A stretch of 44,783 nt of DNA, from NCBI RefSeq assembly GCF_004762035.2, contig NZ_SIJK02000039.1, positions 1 through 44,783 on the forward strand, given 5' to 3'. This document shows positions 16,792 to 24,570 of the stretch, one piece after another. Position 1 is the first letter of the stretch, and each line of letters begins with the position of its first letter. Under the pieces are notes generated by a model. The model saw only the letters and a list, made by a program, of their open reading frames with translations. It ran no database searches and was not told the DNA's origin. This stretch comes from Candidatus Chloroploca mongolica. GTDB lineage: Bacteria > Chloroflexota > Chloroflexia > Chloroflexales > Chloroflexaceae. The translations under genes and the position numbers were made by a program.

Positions 16792-17574
16792 AGCAGCCTG
16801 CTGTTCATCGCCAGCTGCATACCACTGACGAATGACAGGATCATTGCGGAGCACCGTCCGCGCAAGTTTCAGCAGGGCGCGCACCCGTGACTCGTGGAGA
16901 TTGACCAGGCTCCCGATTTCAGCCGAAGTCCGTTCCTCCAGGGCCCACAGCCGAAAAATTGGTAATAGGCGTTGATCAGTATGGGCAGCCAGCACAGCCT
17001 GCACCCGTGCCGCGAGCAAGCGTGCATACGTTGTCTCCTCGTGGGACACGGCCAACGCCTCACCTGACCGGGTTGTCGTGAGGAGGTCCAGCGACACACT
17101 CGGTGCTGAACGTCGTTGCGCATGGCTCATCCGCACATAGCGGTGCGCACTACGCACCACCACACTATAGGCCCACGAGAGAAACCGGCTTTGATAACGA
17201 TAACTCGGGAGCGCCTGGGCCAGATCGCCACGGGCAATCTGCGCCAGATCATCAAGCTCGAGCGAGCCATCGCGTGACCAATCGATCCCCGCACGGCGCA
17301 ACACCCCAAGCACTTGTTGTGACCACTTCACCCAGGTCTCGTGGTGCGCGGGGTGATGGGCATCACGAAGTGCAGCTACCATGCGATGATCGAGATGGTA
17401 ATGTAACACCACCATTGATTGACGCTCGGGCGGGACAGCAGTTATCAATGGTGTCAACGCATGCACGTAATACTCGTATGTGAAGGCATCCAATTGCCAC
17501 CCATACGCTTGATTGCACGCACTAATGATCTGGCGGCAAGCAAGCAAATTGCTTGCATCAGAAACAACTGCCAT
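16786..17574 (-). CDS. Sigma-70-family RNA polymerase sigma factor (ECF-like, divergent)
   Basis: The 262-residue protein has a region-2-like helical core (LDDLAQIARGDLAQALPSY and SRFLSWAYSVVVRSAHRYVR) and a C-terminal region-4 helix-turn-helix (LPIFRLWALEERTSAEIGSL and HESRVRALLKLARTVLR). Residues 1-90 are extra and unrecognised. It leads a cluster with a zinc-finger anti-sigma-like protein, TPR-CHAT protease and NB-ARC ATPase. A TATACT -10-like box lies about 45 bases upstream (minus strand, near 17615), with no clear -35 and no clear Shine-Dalgarno sequence. Autoregulation is possible but not shown. Confidence 0.72.
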   Translation of the reverse strand: MAVVSDASNLLACRQIISACNQAYGWQLDAFTYEYYVHALTPLITAVPPERQSMVVLHYHLDHRMVAALRDAHHPAHHETWVKWSQQVLGVLRRAGIDWSRDGSLELDDLAQIARGDLAQALPSYRYQSRFLSWAYSVVVRSAHRYVRMSHAQRRSAPSVSLDLLTTTRSGEALAVSHEETTYARLLAARVQAVLAAHTDQRLLPIFRLWALEERTSAEIGSLVNLHESRVRALLKLARTVLRNDPVIRQWYAAGDEQQAAS

Positions 17575-17704
17575 ACGCTGAAAGATAAGAACATAAACGG
17601 ATCGTATTCAAAGTATAACATGAAAAGATGGAGTTTCTCCTGGATGATGAAGTTCTCACCTGGATCACATCTTTCTTGTGTTCACATGTAGGGTAACAGG
17701 CAAG

Positions 17705-17767
17705 CCTGGGAGCGAGGGCGTCTCGCCCTCAAAGGCATTCCGAGGGCGGGACGCCCTCGCTCCCAGG
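17705..17767. repeat. Palindromic repeat (CTGGGAGCGAGGGCG type)
   Basis: Perfect 18-base arms (17705-17722 and 17750-17767) enclose a second nested CGCCCTC/GAGGGCG stem. It lies between the divergent sigma gene and the XRE remnant/prfC. This belongs to a widespread repeat type that also appears as hairpins between operon genes. Confidence 0.75.
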
Positions 17768-17784
17768 AAAAGTGTGAACACTTA

Positions 17785-17814
17785 TTTCACATTTGTACAA
17801 TAATAGTGTACAAT
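17785..17814 (+). promoter_or_regulatory. Candidate promoter with TTGTAC inverted repeat ahead of prfC
   Basis: TTTCAC (17785-17790) and TACAAT (17809-17814) are 18 bases apart. The inverted repeat TTGTAC (17793-17798) / GTACAA (17808-17813) overlaps the spacer and -10. The region is AT-rich and just upstream of the XRE-like frame. Tentative. Confidence 0.35.
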
Positions 17815-18005
17815 ACGGCTTTTCGCCCTCTTTTATCGCTCAAATTGAGGCAGATGTGGCCTCGCCTTCGCTTGCTTCGCTCGAGAAGATTGCCAGTGCC
17901 CTTGGAGTCACTCGCGGCCAACTCTTGAGCTCGCTGGAACATAACGCTGCGGACGGTTCTAGGAGATGCCTGCCTGATGTCTATGATGATCACCCCACCA
18001 ACTGA
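17793..18005 (+). pseudogene. 5'-truncated XRE-family helix-turn-helix gene
   Basis: The frame encodes SPSFIAQIEADVASPSLASL and then EKIASALGVTRGQLL, the recognition helix and second half of an XRE/Cro HTH. The N-terminal helices (the LRxxRxxxGLTQxxLA part) are absent. The only in-frame starts are non-ATG codons such as the TTG at 17793. Upstream sequence is the palindromic repeat. The frame runs into the first 29 bases of prfC. It is either a relic or an unusually short regulator. Confidence 0.55.
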
Positions 18006-19614
18006 GCAAACGCTTGCCGATCAGCAGTTGGTTTCCGAGACCGCCCGCCGTCGTACATTTGCGATTATCTCGCATCCTGATGCAGGCAAGACAACGCTAA
18101 CCGAGAAGTTGCTGCTCTACGCGGGGGCCATCGATCTCGCCGGTTCGGTGCGAACCCGCAAGCACCAGCGCCATGCGACGTCTGACTGGATGGCGATGGA
18201 GCGTGAGCGTGGCATTTCGATCACGTCCACGGTGCTGGCGGTTGACTATGCCGGCTGTCGGATCAATCTGCTTGATACCCCCGGCCACCAGGATTTCAGC
18301 GAGGATACCTACCGTACGCTGATGGCGGTTGATAGTGCCGTCATGGTGCTCGATGCTGCGAAGGGTATTGAGGCACAGACGCGCAAGCTCTTTGAAGTCT
18401 GCCGCCGCCGGGGGGTGCCGATTCTGACCTTTATCAACAAGCTCGACCAACCAGGGCGCGAGCCTCTCGATCTGCTTGATGAGATCGAGCAGGTGTTACA
18501 AATCGGTGCGACGCCACTCAACTGGCCGATTGGCTCGGGCGGCGATTTCCAGGGCGTCTACAACCTGTCTCGGCGTCAGGTGCTGCGTTTTACGCGTACT
18601 GCCCATGGTGCCCAACGTGCGCCGGTTCAGGTGGCTGATCTCGCTGATCCGTCCCTTGATACGCTGATTGGTCGTGCTGCGGCCCAGCGCCTGCGTGATG
18701 AGGTCGCCCTGCTGGAAGGTGCCGGCGCAGCGTTTGATGAGGCGACGTTCCTCCGCGGGGAGGTAACGCCGGTCTGCTTTGGAAGTGCGCTGAACAACTT
18801 TGGGGTCGAGCCCTTCTTGCAGACGCTGGTTGAACTCGCCCCGCCGCCTGGGATGCGGATGAGTGACCGGGGCTTGATCGATCCGATTGCCGAACCGTTC
18901 TCAGGCTTTGTCTTCAAGATTCAGGCCAACATGGATCCGCAGCATCGCGACCGTACCGCCTTTATCCGGATCTGTTCGGGTCGGTTTACCAAGGATATGC
19001 AGGTTCAGAACCCGCGCCTCGGGCGGAGCATCCGGCTCACACGGCCGAGTCGGATGTTTGCCCGTGAGCGTGAGACGGTGATCGAGGCTTTTCCGGGCGA
19101 TGTGATCGGCGTGACGAATCCCGGGGTCTTTGCCATTGGTGATACGCTCTGTGCCGGATCGCCCTTGACGTTCACCGCCATCCCGCGTTTTGCGCCCGAG
19201 TGTTTTGCGGTGCTGCAGAACCGCAGCCTCGCCAAACACAAGCAATTCCACAAGGGCCTTGAACAACTCGTTGAAGAAGGGGTTGTGCAGTTGCTCTATG
19301 ACCCTGATGGCCTGCGGCGCGAACCAACCCTCGCTGCTGTCGGCGCGCTCCAGTTTGATGTCGTGCAGGCCCGCATGGCCGCCGAGTACAATGTCGAGAC
19401 CACCCTTGAGCCTTTGGCCTATACTGCTGCCCGCTGGCCGACCTGCACACCCGAGGTGTTGTCAGAGACGCGCCTCTTTTCAACGATACGTCAGATGCGC
19501 GATCACAATGGCGATCCGGTGCTCCTCTTTGCCAACGAATGGGAGTTGGCCTATGTCGAGCGTGAGCGCCCCCAGTTGCTGCTTCGCGGCCCTGACAGGA
19601 TCGCGGATGAGTGA
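17977..19614 (+). CDS. prfC: Peptide chain release factor 3 (RF3)
   Basis: The 545-residue translational GTPase is typical RF3 length. G1 is HPDAGKTTLTEKLL. The effector region is RHATSDWMAMERERGISITS. G3 is LLDTPGHQDFSEDTYRTL, a diagnostic RF3 sequence. G4 is FINKLDQPGR. The domain III region continues with AVGALQFDVVQARMAAEYNV near the C-terminus. RF3 recycles RF1/RF2 after peptide release. AGGAG lies 11 bases before the ATG. The upstream remnant of an XRE gene overlaps the first codons. Transcription ends at a strong hairpin directly after the stop, facing the convergent LacI gene. Confidence 0.97.
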   Translation: MSMMITPPTEQTLADQQLVSETARRRTFAIISHPDAGKTTLTEKLLLYAGAIDLAGSVRTRKHQRHATSDWMAMERERGISITSTVLAVDYAGCRINLLDTPGHQDFSEDTYRTLMAVDSAVMVLDAAKGIEAQTRKLFEVCRRRGVPILTFINKLDQPGREPLDLLDEIEQVLQIGATPLNWPIGSGGDFQGVYNLSRRQVLRFTRTAHGAQRAPVQVADLADPSLDTLIGRAAAQRLRDEVALLEGAGAAFDEATFLRGEVTPVCFGSALNNFGVEPFLQTLVELAPPPGMRMSDRGLIDPIAEPFSGFVFKIQANMDPQHRDRTAFIRICSGRFTKDMQVQNPRLGRSIRLTRPSRMFARERETVIEAFPGDVIGVTNPGVFAIGDTLCAGSPLTFTAIPRFAPECFAVLQNRSLAKHKQFHKGLEQLVEEGVVQLLYDPDGLRREPTLAAVGALQFDVVQARMAAEYNVETTLEPLAYTAARWPTCTPEVLSETRLFSTIRQMRDHNGDPVLLFANEWELAYVERERPQLLLRGPDRIADE

Positions 19615-19646
19615 GCTTCCCGGAAGCTTTTAGCTTCCGGGAAGCT
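19614..19646. terminator. Bidirectional hairpin between prfC and the LacI-type gene
   Basis: Perfect 15-base arms AGCTTCCCGGAAGCT (19614-19628) and AGCTTCCGGGAAGCT (19632-19646) enclose a TTT loop between two convergent genes. Confidence 0.75.
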
Positions 19647-19651
19647 ACGCC

Positions 19652-20656
19652 TCACCCGCGTACGCGGGCGGTCGTTTCCCGAATCACGAGTTCGGTTGTG
19701 ATGGAGGGAAGCGCGGGTGGCTCGTTGGCAAGCAGCCTCAGCAACCCGCAGGCGGCCTGGCGACCCTGCTCAAGCATGGATTGACGGACGGTCGTCAGGG
19801 GCGGGGTGGTGTAGACTGAGCCGAGCAGATCGTCAAAGCCGACGAGCGAAATATCATCGGGAACACGAAGCCCGCGCCGGTAGAGGCCGAGCCTGATGCC
19901 GTAGGCCATCTGGTCGTTGGCGGCAAAGATCGCCGTGAAATGACTTCCCCGCGCCAGGAGCGTCTCAAGCGCAAGCAGGCCGCTCTGCTCGGTGAAGTTG
20001 CCCTCGACGATCAGGCGCTCATCAACGGCAAGCCCGGCTGAGGTGAGCGCCTCGGTATACCCGCGTTGCCGTTCGCATGCATCAAGGTGCGACGGAATGC
20101 CACTGATATGGGCGATCCGCCGATGACCGAGATCGATCAGATGGCGCACAGCCTGAAACGAGCCGGAGGCATTCTCGACGCGGATGCAGTGCTCTTCGAG
20201 ACCCTCGATGTGGCGCCCGACGGCAATCAACGGGATTTGCTTGTTGATCGCACGCAAATCGATATCAGGATGATAGCCCCCCAGCACGATCAGGCCATCG
20301 ACCTGGCGAGCCAGCAGAATATCAAGTGCAGCCTGTTCATCGAGCGACTCCCAGTGACCACTCGCAAAGACCCCCTGGTACCCACTGCCCGCCAGACCCT
20401 CTTCGATTCCCTGCGCTAGTTCACCATAAAACTGGCTCATCATGCTCTGCGTCAGGATGCCGATCACCATCGACTTCCCGAGAGAGAGGGCTCGGGCCGT
20501 CAGGTTAGGACGAAAGTTCAACTGCTCGATGGCCGCACGCACGGCTGCACTCTTGGCTGGGTGAACCCGGCTGCTCCCGGTGAGTACCCGCGAAACCGTG
20601 CTTGGCGAGACGTGGGCGAGCCGGGCGATATCACTGACGGTTGGTTGCTTTGACAT
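19652..20656 (-). CDS. LacI/GalR-family transcriptional regulator of sugar uptake
   Basis: The protein has 334 residues. An N-terminal LacI HTH and hinge helix (TVSDIARLAHVSPSTVSRVL, NFRPNLTARALS) is followed by a periplasmic-binding-protein-like effector domain (IGILTQSMMSQFYGELAQGI, DGLIVLGG, GHRRIAHISG, FAANDQMAYGI, VGFDDLLGS). It is divergent from the sugar ABC importer and phosphorylase genes. Four TGAAAxCGGTTTCA-like operators in the 386-base intergenic region suit a LacI repressor of both directions. Op1, 20 bases before its own ATG, suggests autorepression. The inducer is presumably the imported sugar or a product of it. Confidence 0.93.
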   Translation of the reverse strand: MSKQPTVSDIARLAHVSPSTVSRVLTGSSRVHPAKSAAVRAAIEQLNFRPNLTARALSLGKSMVIGILTQSMMSQFYGELAQGIEEGLAGSGYQGVFASGHWESLDEQAALDILLARQVDGLIVLGGYHPDIDLRAINKQIPLIAVGRHIEGLEEHCIRVENASGSFQAVRHLIDLGHRRIAHISGIPSHLDACERQRGYTEALTSAGLAVDERLIVEGNFTEQSGLLALETLLARGSHFTAIFAANDQMAYGIRLGLYRRGLRVPDDISLVGFDDLLGSVYTTPPLTTVRQSMLEQGRQAACGLLRLLANEPPALPSITTELVIRETTARVRG

Positions 20657-20675
20657 AGGAACTTGCCCTATTTTT

Positions 20676-20689
20676 TGACAGCGGTTTCA
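20676..20689. promoter_or_regulatory. LacI-type operator Op1
   Basis: TGACAGCGGTTTCA, a one-mismatch relative of the TGAAAxCGGTTTCA sites nearby. It lies between the lacI-type promoter and its start codon, as expected for autorepression. Confidence 0.65.
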
Positions 20690-20717
20690 CGAACTGTTAC
20701 GCGCAATATACCGACGT

Positions 20718-20746
20718 ATTCTACCATAGAAGCAAAAAAGAGCCAA
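20718..20746 (-). promoter_or_regulatory. Promoter of the LacI-type gene
   Basis: On the minus strand TTGGCT (20746-20741) and TAGAAT (20723-20718) are 17 bases apart, about 60 bases before the ATG. Confidence 0.55.
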
Positions 20747-20764
20747 TATCCGATTGGGTAATTT

Positions 20765-20778
20765 TGAAAACGGTTTCA
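20765..20778. promoter_or_regulatory. LacI-type operator Op2
   Basis: TGAAAACGGTTTCA, a near-perfect palindrome between the two divergent promoters, 22 bases upstream of the importer -35 box. Confidence 0.8.
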
Positions 20779-20799
20779 AATATTTGGGCTTATAATGCC

Positions 20800-20828
20800 T
20801 TGACAGGATTCTTTTGGCCTTGTATAAT
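20800..20828 (+). promoter_or_regulatory. Consensus sigma-70 promoter of the sugar importer operon
   Basis: TTGACA (20800-20805), 17-base spacer, TATAAT (20823-20828): full consensus at both boxes. Operator Op3 begins on the last base of the -10, so bound repressor would cover the transcription start. A strong but tightly repressible promoter is implied. Confidence 0.9.
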
Positions 20829-20841
20829 GAAATCGGTTTCA
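20828..20841. promoter_or_regulatory. LacI-type operator Op3
   Basis: TGAAATCGGTTTCA, overlapping the last base of the importer -10 box and the expected transcription start. Probably the main repression site. Confidence 0.85.
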
Positions 20842-20930
20842 AGATATGGGTCGGCAGCGTAAAGGCCGCAATCTGTTTTATTAGCTGACACTTATTTGCA
20901 AAAGAGGCCAACGTTGTTCCGTTATATCTC

Positions 20931-20944
20931 TGAAATCGGTTTCT
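20931..20944. promoter_or_regulatory. LacI-type operator Op4
   Basis: TGAAATCGGTTTCT, about 100 bases downstream of Op3 and 99 bases before the importer ATG. Spacing would allow looping with Op2 or Op3. Confidence 0.7.
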
Positions 20945-21042
20945 TAATCAGGCAACGAGCCAAGACCGGTCAAATGCTGTACCGGTAACGCATCGTTGCA
21001 AGTCAATGGCGACGTGTCGCTCAAAGCTCTGGGAGGTTTCCT

Positions 21043-22359
21043 ATGTCTAGGTGGCGTTCAACGATGTTCGGCCTGATCCTTGTCTTTGCGCTGCTCCTGT
21101 CGGCGTGTGGTGCCTCTTCTTCGGGTGGTGAGGGTACCGCCGGTTCGTCAACAACCCTTCGCGTGCTTGTCCATCAGAATCCCCCAATGGTCGCTTTTAT
21201 GGAGGAGTTCAATAAGGCGTTTGAGACAGCCAACCCCGGTGTCAAGGTTGACATGACAGTAGTTAACGCAAATGAACTGAGCACCGTGACCCAGACCCGC
21301 CTGACGGCCAATGATATTGATGTGATTGGCATCTTTGGCTTCTCGAATCAGGCTCAACCCTTCATGTCCAATGTGACTCCGCCGAACTGGCAGACCCTGA
21401 TTGAGGCTGGTTTGCTGCTCGATATCACTGATCAGCCGTTTGTCAAGAACTATGACGAGGTCTCGATCCGAGATGCGGGCACCTACAACGGCCAAGTCTA
21501 TCATATCAACCTGGGCCGTGTCTCCTACAGTGGCATCTACTACAACAAGGATCTCTTTGCGGCCAACAATGTTGTCGTACCCACCACCTGGGACGAGTTG
21601 GTGCAAGCATGTGAGACCTTTGCGCAGGCGAATATCTCTTGTATGACGGCGGGTGGCAAAGATGGCTGGCCGATCTTCGTCGGGGCCTATGGGTTGATTG
21701 GTGCGTTGTTCCCCGATCAGGCCCAACTGGTCGAAGACCTCTGGACCGGTGAACGGCGCTGGAACGATGAGGAGTCGATGGTGATGTGGGAACGGATGCA
21801 GATCTATGCCCAGCAGATGATGGAGCCAGGGGCGAGTGGGATTGCGGGCGATGCTGCGCCTGGTCGCTTTGCTTCGGGTGCGGTCGCGATGTTCCCCGGT
21901 GGTACCTGGTACGCTTCGGCGATCGAGGCGGCTGAGCCCGAGTTTGAATGGGGCTATATTCCCTTCCCAGGCAGCAATGATGTTGCTGACAACTCCTTCC
22001 TCTTTGGCAAGTATGACCAGGGTTGGGCACTTGCCGCCAAGAGCCCCAATACCGAGGCGGGCATCAAGTATCTGACGGCCTTCTCAGAGCCAGCTAACTA
22101 TCAGGCCTTTATCAATGCCGTTGGCTTTATTCCCACGCAGCCCGGCGCTACGCTCGATACCTTCATCGGCTCGGAAGTGGCTCCCTATCTCGCGAACTTC
22201 CGCGTAGGCTACGAGCAGTACTGGGTTGCCCCCAAGGGTGCCGGCGAGTATGCCAATCCGTTTGCTTCCTACTTCAAGCCCTTTGGTACCTTTGATGATC
22301 CTCAGGAACTTGCCGATCGAGTGCAGTCCGATTTGCAGTCGGGCCTCGATAGCAATTAG
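21043..22359 (+). CDS. Sugar ABC transporter substrate-binding lipoprotein
   Basis: The 438-residue protein has a lipoprotein signal peptide with lipobox LLSAC. The family-1 extracellular solute-binding fold follows (VHQNPPMVAFMEEFNKAFETANPGVKVDM, NLGRVSYSGIYYNKDLFA, TTWDELVQACETF, FASGAVAMFPGGTWYAS). It would be anchored outside the membrane and deliver an oligosaccharide to the two permeases downstream. It leads the LacI-controlled operon. No ATPase gene is present, so a shared MsiK/UgpC-type ATPase elsewhere is assumed. GGGAGG precedes the ATG. The large 350-base gap to the permease holds repeats that may set a higher level for the binding protein. Confidence 0.94.
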   Translation: MSRWRSTMFGLILVFALLLSACGASSSGGEGTAGSSTTLRVLVHQNPPMVAFMEEFNKAFETANPGVKVDMTVVNANELSTVTQTRLTANDIDVIGIFGFSNQAQPFMSNVTPPNWQTLIEAGLLLDITDQPFVKNYDEVSIRDAGTYNGQVYHINLGRVSYSGIYYNKDLFAANNVVVPTTWDELVQACETFAQANISCMTAGGKDGWPIFVGAYGLIGALFPDQAQLVEDLWTGERRWNDEESMVMWERMQIYAQQMMEPGASGIAGDAAPGRFASGAVAMFPGGTWYASAIEAAEPEFEWGYIPFPGSNDVADNSFLFGKYDQGWALAAKSPNTEAGIKYLTAFSEPANYQAFINAVGFIPTQPGATLDTFIGSEVAPYLANFRVGYEQYWVAPKGAGEYANPFASYFKPFGTFDDPQELADRVQSDLQSGLDSN

Positions 22360-22360
22360 G

Positions 22361-22486
22361 TGCAATACCTTGCAAAGAAGGCGGTTGTTTTGACGCAAAG
22401 GCGCAAAGGCGCAAGGGTTTTCGCGTAGGTACGTTCACCCTTCGCGCCTTCGCGTGAGCTTCTTTGAAAAGTAGTGCAACTAGGCG
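22361..22486. mobile_element. MITE-like palindromic element, copy 2
   Basis: Terminal inverted repeats (TGCAATACCTTGCAAAGAAG and CTTCTTTGAAAAGTAGTGCA) enclose the ACGCAAAGGCGCAAAGGCGC arm and its pairing arm CTTCGCGCCTTCGCG. Possible imperfect flanking repeat: GCAATTAG / GCAACTAG. It begins one base after the binding-protein stop codon. Homologous to 8097-8240. Confidence 0.7.
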
Positions 22487-22505
22487 TTCAATGATGCTTC
22501 ACGGT

Positions 22506-22574
22506 GGGTTGCCGTTCGTCAGGGCAAGGTGCCTTGCGGCAACCCGGGAGTGCGGGCGGCCCGCCCGCGCTCCC
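22506..22574. repeat. Two adjacent palindromic hairpins in the importer operon
   Basis: GGGTTGCCG (22506-22514) pairs with CGGCAACCC (22537-22545). GGGAGTGCGGGCGG (22546-22559) pairs with CCGCCCGCGCTCCC (22561-22574). Confidence 0.65.
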
Positions 22575-22616
22575 CGCCGGTTCATGAAGCTGAAGCATTA
22601 CATTGGGCATATGCGG

Positions 22617-22664
22617 AGTGCCGACTGAAGTCGGCTGACCCGGAAGCCGACTTCAGTCGGCACT
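22617..22664. repeat. Palindromic hairpin (AGTGCCGACTGAAGTCGGC type)
   Basis: Perfect 19-base arms (22617-22635, 22646-22664) around a 10-base loop, 45 bases before the permease start. With the other hairpins and the MITE copy it fills the gap between the binding-protein and permease genes. It could stabilise upstream mRNA, as REP elements do in malEFG. Confidence 0.75.
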
Positions 22665-22709
22665 ACCCGGAATACTTCGTTCATACACTACTCAGCGTGG
22701 AGGTGTAGC

Positions 22710-23639
22710 TTGCATAACTATCATTTTGGGCGTGGTCGGGCGAGGTGGGCGCCCTATTTGCTGTTACTGCCCGGCTTCTTCTTTTACGTCCTGATTATGC
22801 TCGGCCCTTCGCTGGCGACGGCGGTCTATTCGTTCACCGATGCCAGCGGCATCCAGGGGTCGCAGCTCAACTGGATCGGTTTCGAGAATTATCGCGAGTT
22901 CCTCTTTATGGGCCAGGCTTCCATCGATAACTATGGGGCTCTCTGGCGCACCCTCGTCTTTTCCTTTTTCGTGACCACCATCCAGTTTAGTCTCGGGCTC
23001 TTCCTGGCGTTGCTGGTGAACCAGCGTCTGATTGGTGTCAATATCTTTCGGACGATCTTCTTTATGCCGGTGATCCTTGGTGCGGTGATCCAGGGTCTGA
23101 TCTGGTCGCTCTTTCTCTATCCGCTCGGTGGGCCGCTCGCGACGATGCTTGAACCATTCGGCATTCGCTCGGAGTTTCTCGGTGGGCAGCCCTCGACGGC
23201 AATTGCCTGGGTGATCTTTGTCCAGATCTGGGCCAATGTTGGCGTGACGATGATGATCTTCATCGCCGGGTTGCAGACGATCCCTTCCGATCTCTACGAG
23301 AGTGCGCGCATTGATGGCGCGAGCGGCTGGCAAGCCTTCCGCCATGTGACATGGCCGCTCTTGACGCCGAGTGTCAATACGAATTTGCTGCTCAATATCA
23401 TCGGCTCACTCCAGGCCTGGCAGTTGTTCCTGGTGCTCATCGGCTATCGCAATGGTACCCAGGTGCTCGGCTATCTGATCTTCGCCCAGGGCTTTGGTCA
23501 GACCTCGGGGAGTGTGACGAGTGCGTTCCGCCAGGGCTATGCGGCTTCGGCCTCGATTGTGCTCTTTTTTATCGTGCTGGCAATCGGTTTGCCGGTGCAG
23601 TATTTCCTCCAGCAGCGTGAAAAGAGGATTCTTGGATGA
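22710..23639 (+). CDS. Sugar ABC transporter permease, MalF/UgpA-like
   Basis: The 309-residue protein starts at TTG 22710, preceded by GGAGG with five-base spacing. It has six predicted membrane helices (first PYLLLLPGFFFYVLIMLGPSL) and the permease EAA-type loop LYESARIDGASGWQAFRHVTWPLL that contacts the ATPase. It pairs with the second permease immediately downstream, whose start overlaps its stop by four bases. The operon should import the sugar captured by the lipoprotein at 21043-22359. Confidence 0.93.
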   Translation: MHNYHFGRGRARWAPYLLLLPGFFFYVLIMLGPSLATAVYSFTDASGIQGSQLNWIGFENYREFLFMGQASIDNYGALWRTLVFSFFVTTIQFSLGLFLALLVNQRLIGVNIFRTIFFMPVILGAVIQGLIWSLFLYPLGGPLATMLEPFGIRSEFLGGQPSTAIAWVIFVQIWANVGVTMMIFIAGLQTIPSDLYESARIDGASGWQAFRHVTWPLLTPSVNTNLLLNIIGSLQAWQLFLVLIGYRNGTQVLGYLIFAQGFGQTSGSVTSAFRQGYAASASIVLFFIVLAIGLPVQYFLQQREKRILG

Positions 23640-24508
23640 GTACGATAACGAACCCTGAAACAACAGCGCTTCCCGAGCGACGTTTATTCCCGGTCAAGCG
23701 CTTCAACTGGATCCGCTTTGTCTCGTATCTCATTCTCGGGCTCTTTGCCATCGTCTACCTCGGGCCGTTGATGATGCTGGTCATTACGTCGCTCAAGACG
23801 ATGCCCGAGTTTATGAAGAGTGCGACGGCGTTGCCCTCTGGCTTGCACTTTCAGAATTTCATTGATGCCTGGCAGCGGGCCAACTTCTTGCGCTACATGA
23901 CCAATACGTTGATCTATACGGTCTCGGCAACGGTGGTCTATGTGGTGATGGCGGTCTTTGTGGCCTTCCCGATCTCCCGTGGCTATGTCAAGGGCGCGGG
24001 TTGGTTGCTGACGCTCTATGTCATTGCGCTCTTTTTGCCTGTCGCCCTGATTCCTCAGTTCCAATTGATGCTCGGTCTGGGCCTCTACAACAACCCGTTC
24101 GGCTATGTGATGCTCTTCCTGGTCAATCCGATTGGCATTGTGATCCTGGTCAACTATATCAAGACGTTGCCAATCGAGTTGGACGAGGCGGCGGCGATGG
24201 ATGGCTGCGGGTATTTCCGTTTTGTGACCTCGATTGTCTTTCCGTTGATCCAGCCGGCGATTGCAACGATCGCGGTGCTGCACGCGATCGGGATCTGGAA
24301 CGAACTGATCTTGCCGACGATCTATTTGACCAGCAAGGATTACTATCCCATCACCCGTGGCATGATCGTCTTCCAGGGCGTCTATGGCAGTGAGTGGCCG
24401 ACGCTCGCCGCTGCCGTCCTGATTATGACCTTGCCGATGCTCTTGCTCTTCCTTGTGCTGCAACGCTATATCGTTTCTGGCTTGACCGCAGGTGCGGTCA
24501 AGGGGTAA
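23636..24508 (+). CDS. Sugar ABC transporter permease, MalG/UgpE-like
   Basis: The 290-residue protein has six predicted membrane helices and the EAA loop LPIELDEAAAMDGCGYFRFV before FPLIQPAIATI. ATGA overlap with the preceding permease indicates coupled translation. The N-terminus (STITNPETTALPERRLFPVK) is cytoplasmic and polar. The last codons contain a small inverted repeat, and a large hairpin follows before the phosphorylase-like gene. Confidence 0.94.
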   Translation: MSTITNPETTALPERRLFPVKRFNWIRFVSYLILGLFAIVYLGPLMMLVITSLKTMPEFMKSATALPSGLHFQNFIDAWQRANFLRYMTNTLIYTVSATVVYVVMAVFVAFPISRGYVKGAGWLLTLYVIALFLPVALIPQFQLMLGLGLYNNPFGYVMLFLVNPIGIVILVNYIKTLPIELDEAAAMDGCGYFRFVTSIVFPLIQPAIATIAVLHAIGIWNELILPTIYLTSKDYYPITRGMIVFQGVYGSEWPTLAAAVLIMTLPMLLLFLVLQRYIVSGLTAGAVKG

Positions 24509-24515
24509 GGTTTTT

Positions 24516-24556
24516 CGCTGGGCGTGGCAGCGGCTTTGCCGCTGCCACGCCCAGCG
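24516..24556. repeat. Strong hairpin between permease and phosphorylase-like genes
   Basis: Perfect 19-base arms (24516-24534 and 24538-24556) with a TTT loop. There is no U-tract downstream on the plus strand, so it may attenuate or stabilise mRNA rather than end transcription. Confidence 0.65.
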
Positions 24557-24570
24557 AGGGGTGAGGAGCT

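Noticed and set aside
15534-16835. 433-codon plus-strand open frame
   Set aside because: Antisense to the CHAT and zinc-finger genes; low-complexity, Arg-rich, no recognisable domain.
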